From Maricurvus nonylphenolicus (GTDB lineage Bacteria; Pseudomonadota; Gammaproteobacteria; Pseudomonadales; Cellvibrionaceae): DNA of 64,000 nt. Positions 52,851 through 62,318 of the stretch are shown piece after piece. The number at the start of each line of letters is the position of its first letter. Within the stretch, counting starts at the first letter, position 1. The notes beneath the pieces were generated by a model. It ran no database searches. It was not told the origin of the DNA and saw only the letters and a list, made by a program, of their open reading frames with translations. The stretch is taken from positions 3,968,001 to 4,032,000 of the forward strand of contig NZ_AP031498.1 in the NCBI RefSeq assembly GCF_042854845.1, written 5' to 3'. The position numbers were made by a program, and so were the translations under genes.

Positions 52851-53807
52851 TTACAACCCGGCAATCACATCCACCGCATATTTCACCCGTTCCTCAACAC
52901 TGCGATTTGGGTGAAGGAGGGCTTGTTCTTCGGCGCAGGCTAAACGGGGTTCCAAGCCTTTGCCATTCGCTACCTGAATTGCCAACCCGGGTCTGGCATT
53001 AAGCTCCAATAACAGCGGCCCCTGGTTTTTATCCAGCACAATATCGGCCCCCATATAACCCAAACCGGTAGTATCAAAGCCCCGCACAGACAACGTCAGC
53101 AATTCATGCCACAGAGGGACATGCAACTCCTTCAACACCTTGCCTGTATCTGGGTGTTGCTCAATCGGCCTCGCATGCATCACGGCATTCAATGCCTTGC
53201 CTGTGGCGATATCAATGCCTACGCCTACCGCGCCCTGGTGAAGGTTTGCCTTGCCATCGGAAGCATGGGTCGACAGACGGGTCATGGCCATAACCGGATA
53301 ACCTTTATAGATAATCACCCGGATATCCGGTACGCCTTCGAAGCTAAAACCTTCAAAGTCATCGGTAAATATAACCAGGGCTTCAATCAGAGCTACATCC
53401 GGTTTACCGCCCAAGCTATATAAGCCACTGAGTGTATTGGAAACATGACGTTTAATATCGGTGAGGGTTACTTTGGCGCCACTGGGTTTGACGAAGTCCT
53501 CGCCGTCACGACCGACAATCACCAAAATACCTTTTCCACCACTGCCCTTGGCAGGCTTAATCACAAACTGCTCGATATCCGCCAGGAAATCGCCCAGTTC
53601 ATTGACGTTACTTTGCACCTTGCACACCCCCAACAGCTGTGGGGTGGCAATATCGTGCTGACGGCAAAGCTCTTTGGTTTTTAGTTTATCGTCCACCAAC
53701 GGGTACAAGTGGCGGGGATTGTTCTGCGCTATGTAATGCACATTACGCTTGTTCATCCCCACAATGCCCAACTCACGCAGTTTTTTGGGGCTTGCTAATC
53801 CGAACAT
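52851..53807 (-). CDS. rloC: ATP-grasp alpha-L-glutamate ligase-like protein (RloC type)
   Basis: A 318-residue ATP-grasp enzyme related to RimK. It shows the ATP-binding strands FVIKPAKGSGGKGILVIVGR (residues ~85-104), VRVIIYKGYPVMAM-like VIIYKGYPVMAMTRL, and the C-terminal metal/ATP motif GYMGADIVLDKNQGPLLLEL then NARPG. It ligates amino acids, perhaps glutamate, to a protein or peptide; the substrate is unknown. A GGGGG ribosome site lies six bases before the ATG. It is the last of a four-gene row with a transglutaminase-like membrane protein and two retropepsin-like proteases, a set linked to osmotic tolerance in Pseudomonas; the gene name is by that analogy. Confidence 0.88.
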   Translation of the reverse strand: MFGLASPKKLRELGIVGMNKRNVHYIAQNNPRHLYPLVDDKLKTKELCRQHDIATPQLLGVCKVQSNVNELGDFLADIEQFVIKPAKGSGGKGILVIVGRDGEDFVKPSGAKVTLTDIKRHVSNTLSGLYSLGGKPDVALIEALVIFTDDFEGFSFEGVPDIRVIIYKGYPVMAMTRLSTHASDGKANLHQGAVGVGIDIATGKALNAVMHARPIEQHPDTGKVLKELHVPLWHELLTLSVRGFDTTGLGYMGADIVLDKNQGPLLLELNARPGLAIQVANGKGLEPRLACAEEQALLHPNRSVEERVKYAVDVIAGL

Positions 53808-53816
53808 ATCGACCCC

Positions 53817-55337
53817 CTATAGTTTCTGCATGGGTTCAAAACGACGTAGATCCGACAGGCGATAACCACTGTAACTGCCAATAGCAATAATAATGGCCAA
53901 TAGGATCAACAACATTTCAGGGTAGAGGAAAACCGTATCGGCGATAATCTGATTACTCATGACCCCAAAGGCAAGAATGGCTGTCAGCAAACTGCCGCCA
54001 CCTTGAATCATGACTTCATGGCCACCTTCTTCATCCCACAAAATCGACATGCGCTCGATAGTCCAGGACAAAATAATCATCGGGAAAAACGTCACCTGCA
54101 TACCCCAGGCAATCCCCAACTTATGGCTGGTGATGCCAATGGCCGCATAAATAATAATCACGAACACCAGCACCGAGGCGATGCGTGGTACCAACAACAG
54201 ATTGAGCCTGCTCATATAGGAACGCATCACCAAGCCGACACCCACGACAATCAGGAACAACGCCAAACCTGCCAGCAAACTGGTTTGCAAAAATACCAGT
54301 GCAATCAGAATGGGCATAAAAGTACCGGAGGTTCTGATACCCACCAAATTGCGCAGAATCACCACCACCAATGCCCCAAGAGGGATTAACAGCAATAATT
54401 TAAATGCATTTTGCTCTGCCAGTGGCAAACTGTAGATCGAGAAATCGACAAATGCACTGTGCTCGCGCGCAGCAGCATCAACAGCCGTTTCGAAGGTAGG
54501 ACGTTGCTGTTTCAAGCTTGAAAAGGTGAAACTTGAATCCGTGCCACCGAAAATTTCCACCAGTGGCTCACTCGAACTCTGCAGAATAATGACTTCCTGC
54601 CAGGAAACCTTATCTTCCTCTCGAGGGTCGAATAGCACCCATTGCTGGCCATCAAACACTTCCAAAAAGAACAAGGCGGATTGCTTGCGCTTTTTATCGG
54701 CCAAGAAAATACCGCGACTGAGCTCGGCCGGAATGTTCTGCATAGCCAACAGATTAACAGCCAATGCAACCTGATCGCTGCGTTTATCTGAATCCTGCAG
54801 TAACACGGCAATATCGCTATTGCCTTTGGCATTAATATCAGACAATACCTGCTTAACCCGTGCATCCAATGCCAACTGCTGAGCATCCAGCTCAGCAACA
54901 TAACGCTCGGCAGCTTGAGCGAACGCGCCCTGAAAATCAGGATTCGCCAATTCTGTCGACTTATCCCCGGTATCCGGGTTATCCACAAAATAGGTCTCCA
55001 CCCGCATATAGAGCGTTTGAGGCCCCTCGGCAGATTCACTGCTCCAAACACCGTAGCGGGTTCCCTCTTCCTCAATGACTTTATAGTCATAGCCAGATGC
55101 TACCGCTTTGGAAAAAGCCACCTTACGGGCCGGATTCGGATCAGGCAGGTTCATTTTTACCGATACAGGTCCACCCTCGGCTGCAAACTCAATCTTGGCT
55201 TCAATGTCCCAAACCGTTTCTTTTTCACTGGCCAGTAACGGAAACCCCAGAACCTGATGTTTATAAATAACCGCGCTGCCGCCGAGCCCAATCAGTAACA
55301 GCACCAATATGATAATTTGATTACGTGAATTCACCAC
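53817..55337 (-). CDS. rloB: UUP1/7TM membrane protein with inactive transglutaminase-like domain (RloB type)
   Basis: A 506-residue protein. It has an N-terminal membrane anchor (about 6-26) and a periplasmic transglutaminase-like domain (about 40-300, with VALAVNLLAMQNIPAELSRG and WVLFDPREE). Seven or so C-terminal membrane helices follow from residue ~310 (LLLLIPLGALVVVILRNLVG, then IRTSGTFMPILIALVFLQ). The usual catalytic Cys is not evident, in line with the name inactive transglutaminase. The start is GTG at 55337 or 55334 after AAGGAG. It lies between the protease and ATP-grasp genes with gaps of 14 and 9 bp. The name is by analogy to the Pseudomonas osmotolerance operon. Confidence 0.88.
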   Translation of the reverse strand: MVNSRNQIIILVLLLIGLGGSAVIYKHQVLGFPLLASEKETVWDIEAKIEFAAEGGPVSVKMNLPDPNPARKVAFSKAVASGYDYKVIEEEGTRYGVWSSESAEGPQTLYMRVETYFVDNPDTGDKSTELANPDFQGAFAQAAERYVAELDAQQLALDARVKQVLSDINAKGNSDIAVLLQDSDKRSDQVALAVNLLAMQNIPAELSRGIFLADKKRKQSALFFLEVFDGQQWVLFDPREEDKVSWQEVIILQSSSEPLVEIFGGTDSSFTFSSLKQQRPTFETAVDAAAREHSAFVDFSIYSLPLAEQNAFKLLLLIPLGALVVVILRNLVGIRTSGTFMPILIALVFLQTSLLAGLALFLIVVGVGLVMRSYMSRLNLLLVPRIASVLVFVIIIYAAIGITSHKLGIAWGMQVTFFPMIILSWTIERMSILWDEEGGHEVMIQGGGSLLTAILAFGVMSNQIIADTVFLYPEMLLILLAIIIAIGSYSGYRLSDLRRFEPMQKL

Positions 55338-55351
55338 TCACTCCTTGAGGT

Positions 55352-55915
55352 TTAGTTATTGTTTTGCTCGGGATTTAGCGCCATAAATTTTTTACTGACA
55401 TCCACAACCGCAATACCATCGAGGAAATTGCGACCAATCAATACCGGGAATTCAAACTGCTCACGGTCAGCCAGAGTGACTTCCGTAGGAATATTCAGAT
55501 CCCCCAGTTGCAGATCCAGCATTACCACATAACGCTCCACCGACTCGGCATTATGGCGTTTAATTTTGGCAGTACGCTGCAGGGGCCGCTTCATGTCGAC
55601 CTCTTTACCAGTTTCCCGGTTGCGGATGGTAAACGCGATCCAGGTATCACCGTCGCGTTCAAATTTTTGCTGCTTAATCACGCCAATGGAGGTCGTCTGT
55701 GCTCCCGTATCAATACGTGCTTTTTGGCGAATAGCTTCTGGCGCTACCGTCACCCATTCCACCTCACCAATATGCGCAACCTTGCCAACTGGCGGGCAAT
55801 CGGGAGCCGCCACTGTGCCATCTGGTGCTTTCGTTATGGTTTCACATCCCGCCAATAACACCACTATGCCCCCAAGTACAAAGCCCTTACGGAAAAAACG
55901 TTTAACTGCGCTCAT
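55352..55915 (-). CDS. Retropepsin-like aspartic protease, lipoprotein (ATP-dependent zinc protease/DUF785 type), copy 2
   Basis: A 187-residue protein with lipobox LLAGC (about Cys24), so probably a lipoprotein. The aspartic-protease motif is IDTGAQTTSIGV (Asp68 region). RNRETGKEVDMKRPLQRTAK and FPVLIGRNFLDGIAVVDVSK are family hallmarks (RimK-associated zinc-protease domain, RloA type). A homologous gene with the same order of motifs precedes it and overlaps it by 4 bp (ATGA). The substrate is unknown; neighbours suggest a periplasmic pathway with the transglutaminase-like protein. Confidence 0.9.
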   Translation of the reverse strand: MSAVKRFFRKGFVLGGIVVLLAGCETITKAPDGTVAAPDCPPVGKVAHIGEVEWVTVAPEAIRQKARIDTGAQTTSIGVIKQQKFERDGDTWIAFTIRNRETGKEVDMKRPLQRTAKIKRHNAESVERYVVMLDLQLGDLNIPTEVTLADREQFEFPVLIGRNFLDGIAVVDVSKKFMALNPEQNNN

Positions 55916-56469
55916 TGAATCACTCCTTCTGATTGTGCAACATCCACCAATAAATCCCCCGCCAGCCAGTTACGGCCGATTAACAGCTTGTAGGTCATGG
56001 CCGACCGGTCACGAAGATTAACCGCCACACGTTTATTTAGACCCTGCCACTCCAGATCGAGCTCGATAACGTAGCGCTCTTCAACCCCTTGAGCATTGCG
56101 GATGCGGGAGACATCTATTATCTCTGCGGTGTGGTTAGCTTGTTGATTATTTTCGTTCAGTGTTACAAAACGTACGGTTCGACCAATATAGGCCTTTTTA
56201 TCCACAGCCTCTGATTCATCCTCAACACCAGCATCACTGATCACGCCCTCGACTTCGACATTCAGTGCATGTAGCGAAGTGACTCGTGCCCCGGTATCAA
56301 TACGCGACAAGTAAGTAAGCCCTACTTCCGGAACACTGATAGCAGCGGTTTCCCCGACCGTGTAATAATCCGGTTTCTGACTGGTCATCTGATAGTAAGA
56401 AATCAGCCCCCCAAGGCAAATCCCCACCAATCCCACAACAGCGGTAACACTGATACTAACCCTGGCCAT
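55912..56469 (-). CDS. Retropepsin-like aspartic protease, membrane-anchored, copy 1
   Basis: From ATG 56469, with AAGGAG eight bases upstream, it has 185 residues; a longer frame to 56535 lacks a ribosome site. An N-terminal helix (residues ~4-28) anchors the protein. It is followed by the protease motif SRIDTGARVTSLHA, RTVRFVTLNENNQQ and YKLLIGRNWLAGDLLVDV. It is the first gene of the four-gene operon. Copies 1 and 2 share the D-T-G motif and LIGRN ending and presumably arose by duplication. Confidence 0.9.
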   Translation of the reverse strand: MARVSISVTAVVGLVGICLGGLISYYQMTSQKPDYYTVGETAAISVPEVGLTYLSRIDTGARVTSLHALNVEVEGVISDAGVEDESEAVDKKAYIGRTVRFVTLNENNQQANHTAEIIDVSRIRNAQGVEERYVIELDLEWQGLNKRVAVNLRDRSAMTYKLLIGRNWLAGDLLVDVAQSEGVIQ

Positions 56470-56646
56470 AGCCTTATCTCCTTTTTCCCTTAAAGCAATT
56501 ACTATGTTGTACTTGGAAAGTTTGCAGTTCGTCAATCATAACTCTCAAAGCACTCATTATTCTGCTAAACTATTTGAATTGTCTGGGCCCAATATTAAAG
56601 CAAGCTTCACAACGCCCCAAATGCCCACCCAGGGAGTAAAAACGGG

Positions 56647-58983
56647 ATGGAAAAAGCGCTATACCTCCCACAAAACGCGAGCAAGACTTACCGCCCCCTT
56701 ACAACCTTTATTTTTATAGCCCTTACTGCCGCCTTTTACTATCTGATTGGTGCGGGCAGTAGCTATTTATCTATCCCTCCCAGCTCTGCCAGCGCCGTTT
56801 GGCCTGCTGCCGGATTCGCCCTGGTGATGATTCTTGTACTTGGACGCGCCATGGCCTGGGGAGTGTTTCTGGGTGTTTTATCATTTAACCTGTTTTTCCG
56901 TGATAACAGCTTTGATTTCGCTCAAATTGCATTGATTGATATACCGATTGCCATCGGCTCAACCCTGCAGGCATTGCTGGGAGCCGAAATTGTTAGGCGC
57001 TATGCCAAACGAACCAATACCAGCGAATATGCGCTGCTCAAATTACTGCTGATGATAGGCCCAGGTTGCTGCCTGATATCGTCAACCATTGCCTGCACAG
57101 GTCTATCACTAAACAATATCCTCCCCACCGAAGACCTCGTCCGAGCCTGGATTACCTGGTGGGTAGGTGATTCTGTTGGCGTGATGACAATCTACCCTAT
57201 TTTTGTGCTTCTGCGTTTAAACTCGAATGCCAAGAGCCTGATGGCACGCTTAAGGGCTACCTCACCGGTGCTACTGGTCCTGCTGGCAGTTATTGTCTTC
57301 TTTGACTACGCCCGTGATAACGAGCAGGAGAAAATACGCACAACAACAGAAAAAGAAACCAAGGTCTTTTCCCTGGGTGTGGAAAAGCACATGACATCGA
57401 TGACCAATATCGTACTCTCTGTGCATGCCCTGGTTAACAGCCACACCGATGTATCTTCACAGGAATTCTTGGATTATTACTACAACCGCTTACCCTACTA
57501 CCAAGGCTTACAAGCTATCGAATGGATTCCGCACATTAACCACAAAGAACGTAATGACTTTGAAGAAAAGCTAAGCCAAATCTACCCTGGGAACTGGACA
57601 ATTTCCGAACGCGATGTCAACGGCAATATGATCACCGCCAAACGGCGTGATAGTTATTTCCCGGTTTACTATGTCGCGCCTATCGAAGGCAATCAGGCAG
57701 CCATTGGCTTTGACCTGGCTTCACAGGAAAACCGTCGCAAGGCGATGGAAAAAGCGCGTCTAACCGGCAAGCTGGTAGCAACGGAAAAAATACGGCTGGT
57801 ACAGGACTCCTACAATCAAGGACAAGAGCAAGCAGGTTTCCTGCTTATGTACCCGGTCTATCAGAGCGATGATTTCACTCGTTTAAAAGGCCTGGCCCTG
57901 GGGGTCTATCACGTTGGTGATCTTGTCGAAAGCGCACTCGTGGGGCTCAACACTGACGCCTATAATATCTTTGTCAGCGATATCACCCAACCCGACAAAC
58001 CCGACCTGCTCTACCGCCGCTGGGATCAACCACTTGGCTCCAACACCTGGCGATCAACCTTAACCATTGGCGAGCGCACCTGGGCCATTGATTTTTGCCT
58101 TAGTGATCAGGACCTGTACAGCCAAATGGACTGGAACGTCTGGTTTGTTTTAATGGCAGGCCTGATGTTTTCCATTCTCTGTGCAGCCTTTGTCATCACC
58201 AGCCAGGGGAAAGCCCAATCCATCGCCAATGAAGTTGTGATAAAAACTCAGCAACTCAAACAAGCCAAAGAGCAAGCAGAGAAAGCCAACCGGGCCAAGA
58301 GTGAATTTCTGGCCAACATGTCCCATGAACTGCGCACACCACTTAACTCCATTATTGGCTTTACCCATCGACTGATTCACAAATCACAAGATAATCAGGA
58401 TAAGCGCCTGGTAGATTCACTGGAAACCATTCATCGCAATGGCAAGCACCTGCTCAATCTTATCAATGACATTTTGGATTTATCCAAGATTGAGGCCGGT
58501 AAAATGTCCATCAGTACCGAAACCATCGCCTTGCCTGCATTAACCGCACAGCTGCAACAGCAAGCCCTGGCGCTTATTCCAGAAGGCACTTCGCTTAATC
58601 TTGTCACCCACTGCGGCGCCGACAGCATTCAAGCTGACCCCAAACGATTAACCCAGATGTTACTTAACCTCCTGTCCAATGCGGTTAAATACAGCGACCA
58701 CGGCACCATAACCCTGACCATTGAGCCCAAAACCTATGAAGCTAAACCAGGAGTTAGCTTTAGTGTTAAGGATGAGGGCATTGGCATTAAGAGCGAAGAT
58801 ATGCACAAACTCTTCGATAAATTCAGCCAAATCAACAGCCCAGGCAAAGGCTTCATTGAAGGTACTGGGTTGGGACTGGTACTGGTTAAGGAATTCGCGG
58901 AACTGCATCAAGGTTTTATCGACGTTCAAAGCGAATGGCAGCAAGGCAGCTGCTTCAGTATCTGGCTACCGAATAAGGTATAA
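56647..58983 (+). CDS. MASE1-CHASE sensor histidine kinase
   Basis: A 778-residue membrane kinase. A MASE1 region (about 20-215) has eight or so hydrophobic helices (YLIGAGSSYLSIPPSSASAV, then WPAAGFALVMI). A CHASE domain follows (about 240-470, GLQAIEWIPHINHKERNDFE), then a further membrane helix (about 497-519). The HisKA domain has His560 in SHELRTPLN, and the HATPase domain has LLSNAVKYSDHG, DEGIGI and GTGLGLVLVKEF. No receiver or HPt is fused. It would phosphorylate an unlinked response regulator; none is adjacent. The ligand is unknown. Confidence 0.93.
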   Translation: MEKALYLPQNASKTYRPLTTFIFIALTAAFYYLIGAGSSYLSIPPSSASAVWPAAGFALVMILVLGRAMAWGVFLGVLSFNLFFRDNSFDFAQIALIDIPIAIGSTLQALLGAEIVRRYAKRTNTSEYALLKLLLMIGPGCCLISSTIACTGLSLNNILPTEDLVRAWITWWVGDSVGVMTIYPIFVLLRLNSNAKSLMARLRATSPVLLVLLAVIVFFDYARDNEQEKIRTTTEKETKVFSLGVEKHMTSMTNIVLSVHALVNSHTDVSSQEFLDYYYNRLPYYQGLQAIEWIPHINHKERNDFEEKLSQIYPGNWTISERDVNGNMITAKRRDSYFPVYYVAPIEGNQAAIGFDLASQENRRKAMEKARLTGKLVATEKIRLVQDSYNQGQEQAGFLLMYPVYQSDDFTRLKGLALGVYHVGDLVESALVGLNTDAYNIFVSDITQPDKPDLLYRRWDQPLGSNTWRSTLTIGERTWAIDFCLSDQDLYSQMDWNVWFVLMAGLMFSILCAAFVITSQGKAQSIANEVVIKTQQLKQAKEQAEKANRAKSEFLANMSHELRTPLNSIIGFTHRLIHKSQDNQDKRLVDSLETIHRNGKHLLNLINDILDLSKIEAGKMSISTETIALPALTAQLQQQALALIPEGTSLNLVTHCGADSIQADPKRLTQMLLNLLSNAVKYSDHGTITLTIEPKTYEAKPGVSFSVKDEGIGIKSEDMHKLFDKFSQINSPGKGFIEGTGLGLVLVKEFAELHQGFIDVQSEWQQGSCFSIWLPNKV

Positions 58984-59018
58984 TACCGGCCCACAAATTT
59001 TTTTGAGTTGGAGCCACC

Positions 59019-59759
59019 ATGCTAAAAGCCCTGTTCCTGGATATGGATGAAACCCTGTGTGATACCACGGCGGCCAACCGTCAGGCACAGCAGCTATTGG
59101 GCGATAAAGTTAGCTCTCTGTATCAAGGCTCTGACGGCCAAACCTTTGCCAGCGCTTACGTGACCGGTATCTACCGTGAATGGACCGATGCCCAGCGCCA
59201 ACGTTATATGCCAATAATCGAGCAACAAAGCGAAGGCGCCTTTCGCGTGCAATTAATACGCGACCTGTTGGCCGAACAAGGCATCGAAAATGTTTCTGAG
59301 GCCGATGCACAACTACTGCAAGATAAGTTCGACAGCGATCGCCTTGATGCGTTTGATTTCTATCCCGGCGTGATGGAGTTTTTAAGCGAAGCTCGCAAGC
59401 TCTTTAGCTTGGTTGTTATCACCAATGGTCCTGAGTTTTCCCAGGTTCCCAAAGTCGAAGCCGTTAACCTTGCCGATCACGTTGATCATATTATTATCGG
59501 CGGCCAGGAACCCGAACAAAAACCTGCCGTTTCTATCTTTGAAAAAGCCTTAAAGCTTGCCAACTGTGAAGCCCATGAGGCCATACATATTGGGGACAGT
59601 TTAAAAGCTGATGTGGCAGGGGCGTTAAACAGTGGGATCACTGCTGTGTGGATTCAACACCAACAACCACTGGATGCAGAACTGGGTATCAATCCGCACC
59701 ATACGGTTATGCGCCCAGAGGAAATCCCAGCGTTAATCCAAGACCTGCATCAAAGCTAA
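59019..59759 (+). CDS. HAD-superfamily phosphatase
   Basis: A 246-residue HAD hydrolase. Motif I is FLDMDETLCDT (Asp8 and Asp10), motif II is VVITNGP, motif III is Lys in EQKPAVSIFEKAL, and motif IV is HIGDSLKADVAGALNSGI. Its overall plan is like YjjG or N-acylneuraminate-9-phosphatase (cap domain between motifs I and II). The substrate is not known. It follows the histidine kinase by 35 bp on the same strand, probably by chance rather than function. Confidence 0.9.
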   Translation: MLKALFLDMDETLCDTTAANRQAQQLLGDKVSSLYQGSDGQTFASAYVTGIYREWTDAQRQRYMPIIEQQSEGAFRVQLIRDLLAEQGIENVSEADAQLLQDKFDSDRLDAFDFYPGVMEFLSEARKLFSLVVITNGPEFSQVPKVEAVNLADHVDHIIIGGQEPEQKPAVSIFEKALKLANCEAHEAIHIGDSLKADVAGALNSGITAVWIQHQQPLDAELGINPHHTVMRPEEIPALIQDLHQS

Positions 59760-59800
59760 CGTTACAAAACCCTCGAAAAGAACACCTTACTTGGACTTAA

Positions 59801-59908
59801 GCTTGTGATTCGGTGCTGCCTTCCTGGACCCTCGGAGGCAGGACGCCGACGAGGGAGCGGCCAGGGATGGCGTACAGCGTTCCAGGAAGGCAGCACCGGA
59901 TCGCAAGC
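59801..59908. repeat. Long hairpin element C, locus 3 (twin inverted foldback, family 2)
   Basis: The stem is 28 bp (59801-59828 with 59881-59908), containing CGGTGCTGCCTTCCTGGA, with 26 Watson-Crick pairs and two T-G positions that would be G-U wobbles in RNA. The core at 59829-59880 holds CGGAGGCAGGACGCCGAC and CCAGGGATGGCGTACAGCGT, with a small internal CCCTCG/CGAGGG stem. It is the inverted partner of element D. Confidence 0.9.
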
Positions 59909-59965
59909 GCCACTCACTTATTTAGCATACGTTTTTTGGAAGTTTTAAATCCAGACCGTGGCGGC

Positions 59966-60080
59966 CAGAGTCCCGTTGTCCCGTTAGAAACACGCTTTGC
60001 GCCATCCACTCTCGTTTACAAGCAGCGCTCTGCGTCGGCGTCCTGCCTCCGAAGGTTTCTAACGGGACAACGGGACTCTG
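59966..60080. repeat. Long hairpin element D, locus 3 (inverted partner of C)
   Basis: The stem is 26 bp and perfect (59966-59991 with 60055-60080, starting CAGAGTCCCGTTGTCC). The core contains GTCGGCGTCCTGCCTCCG (60034-60051), the exact reverse complement of 59833-59850 in element C, as well as ACGCTTTGCGCCATCC. The stem is unrelated to that of C. The pair occupies the gap between convergent genes. Confidence 0.9.
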
Positions 60081-60122
60081 ACCTTCAATCCAAACTAATT
60101 TACTTCGAACGTAGATTTCGGA

Positions 60123-61298
60123 TTAAGCTTCTACCTGAAAGCTTAATCCGGCGTTAGCTTGTAAACGATCGATCAATAAAGAACCCATTGCCGAAGCCGG
60201 AGTCCAAATACCACCGCTAGCGGCTTCTGGATTTTTAAGCAAAGTCACGGCGCTCTCTGCGATCATTTTACAAGTCGATCCATATCCTGGATCTTTATCA
60301 CCTTTAACGCTGGCCTTAACAACATCACCAGAGGCATTACTACCTACAAACAGAACATCGTAGAAACCGGTTTCACGCTCTTCTTTTGAAGGACCTTCCC
60401 CGGGTTTTAATTTGCTCTCGGCCATAGACTTGTCTTCAGCAACAAACTTCGCCATTGCTTCGCCTTCATCACCCGGGCCGGTCAGCATCATTTCATCGTA
60501 GACAAAGTCTTCACCGTATTCGTGTTGGAGCAGGAAATTGGAACGGTGAATATTTTTGGTATTGATGGTTGCCATCACAAAAGGCGCAGACCAGCTGTTT
60601 AGATCTTCTTCAAAAAGCGGCGCCATACCATCGGGCTGTTGTGGGCCAGCAAAACCTTCGGTCAATGCAAACGGGTTCATTAGGACATTTATTAATTCTG
60701 GATTTTTGCCTGCAGCCGCCATAGTGGCTTTAAAACTCGCCATGGTGCCGCCAGAGAAAGTGCCTTTCATGGCTCTTACTCGCCCCTTAATACGGGACAC
60801 AGGCCCGCCCAGCTTTTCCTTCGCAGCCTGCTGAAGATAATAAGCACCCAAGTCAAACGGCACTGAATCAAAGCCACAGGAAAAGACAATACGTGCACCG
60901 CTAGCTTTAGCAGCCTCAGCATTGACGCCGATCATTTCGTGCATCCAGGCAGGCTCACCGCAGAGATCCACATAATCAGTACCGGCTTCTGCACAAGCTT
61001 TCACCAGATCGGAGCCATATAACTGGTAAGGACCAACGGTTGTCAGCACAACGTTTGTGCTAGCCACCATCGCGTCAATGGAGCTTTGCTCGCTGGCATC
61101 GGCCACCACCAGAGGAACGTCTTTGCCAATACCCATTTCATCTCGTACGGCTTGTAACTTTTCCAGACTACGGCCTGCCATCGCCCAGTTAACGTCACCG
61201 TTTACGCCGTATTGGTTGTTGAGATATTCACATACTAGACGACCGGTATAGCCAGTAGCACCGTATACCACGATGCCATATTCACGCTGATTCGCCAT
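60123..61298 (-). CDS. Saccharopine dehydrogenase-like NAD(P)-binding protein (trans-acting enoyl reductase type)
   Basis: A 391-residue protein. It has an N-terminal Rossmann domain with VVYGATGYTGRLVCEYL (residues 10-26), AMAGRSLEKL, DASEQSSIDAMVASTNVVLT, then TVGPYQLYG, and YVDLCGEPAWMHEMI. The second domain holds FSCGFDSVPFDLGAYYLQQA and GTFSGGTMASFKATM. The C-terminus has YDVLFVGSNASGDVVKASVK and the ending SLLIDRLQANAGLSFQV. Relatives include lipid enoyl reductases of mycobacteria; the actual reaction here is unknown. Confidence 0.9.
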   Translation of the reverse strand: MANQREYGIVVYGATGYTGRLVCEYLNNQYGVNGDVNWAMAGRSLEKLQAVRDEMGIGKDVPLVVADASEQSSIDAMVASTNVVLTTVGPYQLYGSDLVKACAEAGTDYVDLCGEPAWMHEMIGVNAEAAKASGARIVFSCGFDSVPFDLGAYYLQQAAKEKLGGPVSRIKGRVRAMKGTFSGGTMASFKATMAAAGKNPELINVLMNPFALTEGFAGPQQPDGMAPLFEEDLNSWSAPFVMATINTKNIHRSNFLLQHEYGEDFVYDEMMLTGPGDEGEAMAKFVAEDKSMAESKLKPGEGPSKEERETGFYDVLFVGSNASGDVVKASVKGDKDPGYGSTCKMIAESAVTLLKNPEAASGGIWTPASAMGSLLIDRLQANAGLSFQVEA

Positions 61299-61409
61299 TA
61301 AACTCTCCCTTCAGTTTCTTGTTTTAGAGTAATCAATCTAAAACTACCGCAAAGCCGCGCAATAAGCACGACTTTTCTTACTGTAGTACAAATACGGGGG
61401 GAAAATTTT

Positions 61410-62318
61410 TTAACCCACAGACTCAAGATTCCCCGTAGCCGGGGTATTGGCCAGCTTGCGCCAATGAAAAAAGCGTATCATTTGGTAGACCAAAATGGCT
61501 GTAAAAATCAGCGTACAACCCACCCACTGATTCGGTGCCAGAGTTTCGCCCAGGTATGCTGCTCCCAGAAGAGCAGTCCACATGGGCTCAAGAATCATGA
61601 TCATCCCTGCGTTATTGGCATTGGTATGTTTGAAAGCATAGTTTTGCAACGCAAAACGCAGCAGTGAGGCCACCACAATACTGGCCCACAACCATTGCCA
61701 TGTGCTTTCAGACCAGGTGAATTGCACACCTTCGGTAAACACAGCCAATACCGCACACACCGCGCCCACCATAAACATCTGAATGGCCGCCAGTGCCATT
61801 GGTGGCATCAGGGTGGAATGTTTGGCCGTCATCACGAATTGTCCGGCCAGGATTACCGCCGATAGCAGCAGATACAGCTGGGACGCCTCAAAATGAACAT
61901 CGCCATCCAGCGCCAAAGCCGCCAGTCCCAGCACGGCTAATAGCAAAGGCCACAACATAAATAGCGGAAACTTGGTGCCGTAAACAATCCTACCGGCCAA
62001 GGGCACAAACACCACCGCCAGACTGCAAATAAATGCGCTCTCCCCCAGATGCTTACTCATCGCCAGGCCTTTAACCCAGGCCAACATGGCAACGGCAAAA
62101 AACAATCCCAACCCTATAGCCGTTAGCCACTGTTGCCGATTCATGGCCGCCAACTGAGGATATAGTATTAATCCCAACAAACCTCCGGCAAGGATAAAGC
62201 GCACCGCCATAAACTGCATGGGCGCAGCTTCGAGTAAAATCTGTTGCGAACACAACCAGCCAAAAGCCGCCGCCAGGGTGACCAGAATCAGGATTAAATC
62301 ACCTTTAATCTGGGCCAT
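61410..62318 (-). CDS. DMT-superfamily transporter (EamA)
   Basis: A 302-residue protein with ten hydrophobic helices arranged as two EamA repeats (LILVTLAAAFGWLCSQQILL near the start; NNAGMIMILEPMWTALLGAA, then YLGETLAPNQWVG, in the second repeat). It is a drug/metabolite exporter of unknown substrate. Its ATG overlaps the stop of the SDR gene by one base (TAATG), so the two are translated together. Confidence 0.92.
   Translation of the reverse strand: MAQIKGDLILILVTLAAAFGWLCSQQILLEAAPMQFMAVRFILAGGLLGLILYPQLAAMNRQQWLTAIGLGLFFAVAMLAWVKGLAMSKHLGESAFICSLAVVFVPLAGRIVYGTKFPLFMLWPLLLAVLGLAALALDGDVHFEASQLYLLLSAVILAGQFVMTAKHSTLMPPMALAAIQMFMVGAVCAVLAVFTEGVQFTWSESTWQWLWASIVVASLLRFALQNYAFKHTNANNAGMIMILEPMWTALLGAAYLGETLAPNQWVGCTLIFTAILVYQMIRFFHWRKLANTPATGNLESVG

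Noticed and set aside
59813..60157. 114-residue open frame across the third twin-hairpin locus
   Set aside because: It reads through the hairpin stems, has no ribosome site, and its peptide has no protein-like features.
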